Source of the DNA: Aquisphaera insulae
Lineage (GTDB): Bacteria > Planctomycetota > Planctomycetia > Isosphaerales > Isosphaeraceae
NCBI RefSeq assembly: GCF_011064615.1
Contig: NZ_JAALJH010000061.1
Coordinates: 1-58,931, forward strand
Direction of reading: 5' to 3'
Length of the DNA: 58,931 bases
Shown in pieces: positions 55,895 through 58,931 of this stretch. Below the pieces are notes generated by a model that ran no database searches, had not been told where the DNA came from, and saw only the letters and a program-made list of their open reading frames with translations. The first letter of the stretch is position 1, and each line of letters begins with the position of its first letter. Both the position numbers and the translations under genes were made by a program.

Positions 55895-58513
55895 ATGAGG
55901 CACGCTGTCGTGCTCTGGGTGATCGCCGCTTCAGGCGCCTTGATGGCGCCGGGTTCTGTGAATGCGGGCTCCACGGAGTGGCTTGGGCCTTCGGCCTCGG
56001 GCCGTGCCTATCCACCCGGAGAGGAGGACCGCCAGTACGAGATGCTGGCTTACGACCTCTCACGCCGCGACGCGTTTCGCCGCGTCGCCGAGCAGGCGTT
56101 TCGGCCTGAGTCTCTGATCTTCGACTCCGATCGCGACCCGCTGGACGTCATCCTCCGCCGCACGGAGGCCTTGATTTCCGACCTGAAGTCCATGCCCAAG
56201 TCGCCCGATCTGAAGCAGGCCGCCGCCGAGCTGACCTCGCTCCGCGGCGCCGCCGCGGGGATCGACGTCAAGGATGCAAAGGCGCGGCGGGCACTCTTCA
56301 ACGAGGCCTGCCACCTCCGCCGCCGCGTCGCGCTGGCGAACCCGCTGCTCGACTTCAAGGACATTCTCTTCGTGAAGCGGCAGCGAAGCTGCTTCAATCA
56401 TATGTGCGACCAGTTCTACGGCATGGCCCAGCGCCCTGGCGGGGGGCTCTTCGTGCTCGAGGACGCCTTCGGCCCTGCTCCCGCGGTTCGTGATGTGCTG
56501 GCCGGAGCCCTGGTGAAGAACGGCCCACTCCGCGGCCAGACCCTCTCCGGTGGGCCGAGACGCCATTGGGACCTGACGCTCGATTACTCCGGAAACCTCC
56601 ACGGAGAGGAAACGGTCGGAGGCTCGTTCCTCTCGCCCGACCTTTCCTACGACGGCCAGTCCGTCGCTTTTGCCTACACGGAGTGCCGAGGCAGCCGCAA
56701 CCACATCGAGCACACCGATCCCGCGCGAGGCCACTGGGACGCGGGCCGTTGCTTTCACCTGTTCCGGGTTGGCATGGACGGGACGAACCTGGTCCAGCTC
56801 ACCGAGGGCACGTGGAACGACTTTCAGCCTTCCTGGATGCCCAGTGGCCGGATCGCGTTCATCAGCGAGCGGCGCGGGGGCTACCTGCGATGCGGCCGGG
56901 CGTGTCCCACCTTCACGGTGTTCGACATGGCCCCCGGCGGCCACGACCTGCGCTGCCTGAGCTATCACGAAACCAACGAGTGGTATCCCAGCGCGAGCCA
57001 CGACGGACTCCTCGTGTACACCCGATGGGACTACGTCGACCGCAACGGCATGACCACGCACAACCCCTGGCTGATGACGCCCGACGGCCGCGGCCCGCGT
57101 CCCATCCACGCGAACTACGCCCTGCGGGACTATCGGCCCGACATGGAGCTGAACGTGCGCGCGATCCCCGGCTCGCACCGGTTCCTCGCGACGGCGGCGC
57201 CGCACCACGGCCAGGCCTTCGGCTCGCTCGTGCTCATCGACCCGCTCGTGCCCGACGACGACCGCATGGCGCCGGTCAAGCGGCTCACCCCCGAGGTGGA
57301 TTTTCCCGAGAGCCAGGGCGGAACCGAGTCATTCGGCGAGGCGTGGCCGCTCTCCGAAGACTACTACCTCTGTTCCTACGATCCGGTGCAGGTCCCGGCC
57401 CTCAACCCGGCCGGCATGGGAGCTCCGGGCGACCCGGGCACGGGATATCCGGACCGGCCCGCCCCGCGCAATCCCGACCCGAAGGGCTATTACGGTCTCT
57501 ACCTCGTGGACAGCCGCGGCAACCGCGAGCTCATCTATCGCGATCCCGAGATCGGATGCCTGCACCCGATTCCGATGGTCCCGCGCGCGTTGCCTCCGGT
57601 GATTCCCGACGGCTCTGACCGCCTGGCGGCCGATCGACCCGCGGAGGCCACCGTTTTCGTGGCCGACGTGTACCGGTCAGACCGGGCCTGGCCCGCCGGC
57701 ACGAAGATCGGCGCACTCCGCGTTTATGAGATCATCCCCCAGTCGATTCCCTCGAACTCCACGGCCCACACGGGCGTGCCCATCCCCGATACGGCGTCGG
57801 TGAACCTGGCGCGGGCGATCCTGGGAACCGTCCCCGTGGAGCGAGATGGGAGCGCCCACTTCACCGTCCCCGCGCGCCGTGAGCTGTACTTTCAGGCCCT
57901 CGACCAGGACGGGCTGGCCGTCACCTCGATGCGGTCTGGCACGCACTTCCAGCCCGGCGAGACAGCGTCCTGCCTGGGCTGTCATGAGCCGAGGCACCAG
58001 AGCCCGGCCAGCTCGCGCGACGCGACGCCGTCCCTGGCCATGCGGCGCCGGCCTTCGCAGCCGTCCCCCGATGTCGACGGCACGAACCCGTTCAGCTACC
58101 CGCGGCTGGTCCAGCCGGTGCTCGACCAGTACTGCGTCTCTTGCCACCAGAAGAGCGCGGGGAAGGCCCCCGCACTGGCGCGGACCCCGGTCACCTTCGC
58201 CGAGGGCTGGCGCCCCGCCACGTACTACGCGTCGTACCTCGAGCTCACCCCCAAGTTCGGCTTCTTCAGCTATGGAGCGAGTGGGTGGCTCGACCCCAAG
58301 TTCTATCGCACCACTCCCGGCGAGTTCGGAGCCCGGGCGTCGAAGCTCTACCAGATGCTCAAGAAAGGACATCACGACCTGGTCCTTCCCCAGGACGCCT
58401 GGCACCGGCTCTCCGTCTGGCTTGATTCGTGCTCGTTGTTCTACGGCGTATACGAGATCCCGGGCCAGGAGGCCCAGTTGCGAGGTGAGGTGGTGCGGCC
58501 GACGCTGGAGTGA
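55895..58513 (+). CDS. HzsA-related cytochrome-type protein with PD40 propeller (872 aa)
   Basis: The ATG at 55895 has GGGAGGAGG upstream and opens a signal peptide (MRHAVVLWVIAASGALMAPG). Residues about 150-560 look like a TolB/PD40 beta propeller: GGSFLSPDLSYDGQSVAFAY, DFQPSWMPSGRIAFISERRG and WYPSASHDGLLVYTRWDYVD. Two haem sites follow, CLGCH (C693) and CVSCH (C747), and the C-terminal part contains PVTFAEGWRPATYYASYLEL. The layout matches proteins annotated as HzsA-related, after the alpha subunit of anammox hydrazine synthase. No HzsB/HzsC partner is here, so hydrazine synthesis is not implied. An exported redox enzyme of unknown substrate is the safe call. Confidence 0.85.
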   Translation: MRHAVVLWVIAASGALMAPGSVNAGSTEWLGPSASGRAYPPGEEDRQYEMLAYDLSRRDAFRRVAEQAFRPESLIFDSDRDPLDVILRRTEALISDLKSMPKSPDLKQAAAELTSLRGAAAGIDVKDAKARRALFNEACHLRRRVALANPLLDFKDILFVKRQRSCFNHMCDQFYGMAQRPGGGLFVLEDAFGPAPAVRDVLAGALVKNGPLRGQTLSGGPRRHWDLTLDYSGNLHGEETVGGSFLSPDLSYDGQSVAFAYTECRGSRNHIEHTDPARGHWDAGRCFHLFRVGMDGTNLVQLTEGTWNDFQPSWMPSGRIAFISERRGGYLRCGRACPTFTVFDMAPGGHDLRCLSYHETNEWYPSASHDGLLVYTRWDYVDRNGMTTHNPWLMTPDGRGPRPIHANYALRDYRPDMELNVRAIPGSHRFLATAAPHHGQAFGSLVLIDPLVPDDDRMAPVKRLTPEVDFPESQGGTESFGEAWPLSEDYYLCSYDPVQVPALNPAGMGAPGDPGTGYPDRPAPRNPDPKGYYGLYLVDSRGNRELIYRDPEIGCLHPIPMVPRALPPVIPDGSDRLAADRPAEATVFVADVYRSDRAWPAGTKIGALRVYEIIPQSIPSNSTAHTGVPIPDTASVNLARAILGTVPVERDGSAHFTVPARRELYFQALDQDGLAVTSMRSGTHFQPGETASCLGCHEPRHQSPASSRDATPSLAMRRRPSQPSPDVDGTNPFSYPRLVQPVLDQYCVSCHQKSAGKAPALARTPVTFAEGWRPATYYASYLELTPKFGFFSYGASGWLDPKFYRTTPGEFGARASKLYQMLKKGHHDLVLPQDAWHRLSVWLDSCSLFYGVYEIPGQEAQLRGEVVRPTLE

Positions 58514-58637
58514 GCGAGGGGATCGCAAAGGGCGGTGCGGGCTGCGTCACCTCTGGGCCTGTTCCCACCGATCAAGATCGCGGCTGGGTGGCCCAGATCG
58601 CCCCGGTTTACGGCCCCCAGAAGATGGGTGGCGCCGT
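58514..58637. other. Region between HzsA-related gene and RibD-domain remnant
   Basis: A short stretch between convergent genes with no distinct terminator hairpin. Confidence 0.4.
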
Positions 58638-58916
58638 TCACGGCCGCCAACTTCCTGGCTCATACCGCATCGCCACCCCCCCCGACCCAGATTCCAGCCG
58701 GCTCACGAGCTTCAGATTCACGGGCTTCGACAGCCCCGCGAACAACGTCGGCCCGTGACCCGCGAGCCTGGGGTGCACGACGAACTCGTACTCGTCGATC
58801 AATCCCAGCTCCGCCAGCGCCAGCGGGAGCCTCACACTGGCGCGATGAAAAGTTGGCCTGGACGACCCTGGCGTCTTGTCCAGGATTTGTTGCGCGGGAA
58901 CGAGGCCTGTCGGCAA
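58638..58916 (-). pseudogene. RibD C-terminal-domain fragment at the window edge
   Basis: The part VRLPLALAELGLIDEYEFVV, HPRLAGHGPTLFAGLSKPVN and LKLVSRLES is a good match to the end of a dihydrofolate-reductase-like RibD domain. The N-terminal two thirds of the domain, including the NADPH-binding start, are absent in this frame; the preceding residues (QILDKTPGSSRPTFHRAS) look unrelated. It is either a decayed gene or has its remainder in another frame beyond the window end at 58931. Confidence 0.65.
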
Positions 58917-58931
58917 GCCTCGGCTTGCGCC

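Noticed and set aside
55895..58513. Evidence for anammox metabolism from the HzsA-related gene
   Set aside because: There are no HzsB, HzsC or other anammox genes here, and HzsA-related proteins are common in non-anammox planctomycetes.

Overview
The window is about 59 kb of very GC-rich DNA that looks like a chromosome segment of a planctomycete, most probably a member of the Isosphaeraceae. I infer this from the gene content: two DUF1559 proteins, a DUF1592/DUF1552 cytochrome-type pair, an HzsA-related haem protein, a zinc-ribbon Ser/Thr kinase, and secreted proteins with an N-terminal LExR-x-LS motif. I could not run database searches, so family names rest on motifs I recognise. I see no rRNA, tRNA, CRISPR array, phage module or transposase.

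Layout. 1-2.0 kb: a 272-bp element with 33-bp inverted ends abuts the stop of a short Ser/Thr kinase. 2.1-9.95 kb: trpC, a YhaO/SbcD-type nuclease, a C69 dipeptidase and a YhaN/SbcC-type ATPase. 9.9-15.1 kb: a secreted alpha/beta hydrolase, an ECF sigma factor coupled to a membrane-anchored partner, and a sedolisin protease. 15.2-19.3 kb: a HigBA-like module with a broken toxin, then an M1 peptidase fused to an outer-membrane barrel. 19.4-22.9 kb: a J-domain protein, an OFA-type MFS transporter with an unlisted 54-aa small subunit, and an AraC regulator. 23.0-26.9 kb: a sugar-type epimerase, a Gfo/Idh/MocA oxidoreductase, a PmoA-like protein and a DUF2306 membrane protein. 26.9-29.7 kb: two DUF1559 paralogues flanking an intact HigBA module. 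29.9-36.4 kb: an ABC-F ATPase, the DUF1592-DUF1552 operon, a duplicated ABC-F 3' end and a small-ORF/HNH pair. 36.5-43.3 kb: FadL-like and OprB-like porins, an alkyl sulfatase and an AraC regulator. 43.3-44.2 kb: a gene-free stretch of degenerate repeats. 44.2-50.6 kb: GNAT, a glycine-betaine-type ABC transporter, egtD, egtB, and a RibD-domain/VOC pair. 50.8-58.9 kb: a membrane protein, a CehA/McbA-type metallohydrolase, an HzsA-related protein and a RibD-domain remnant.

Two observations stand out. First, three passenger cassettes lie between an intact host gene and a direct-repeat copy of that gene or of its 3' end: HigBA between two perfect 66-bp copies of the M1-barrel 3' end, the DUF1592-DUF1552 operon between two roughly 99% identical 407-bp copies of the ABC-F 3' end, and a second HigBA between two whole DUF1559 genes. 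No recombinase is present. This looks like repeated integration by homology to gene ends. Second, egtB-egtD are followed after 15 bp by a two-gene ABC transporter of the glycine-betaine family, which suggests a combined ergothioneine synthesis and transport operon. Its binding domain and permease domain are fused in the order binding domain first.
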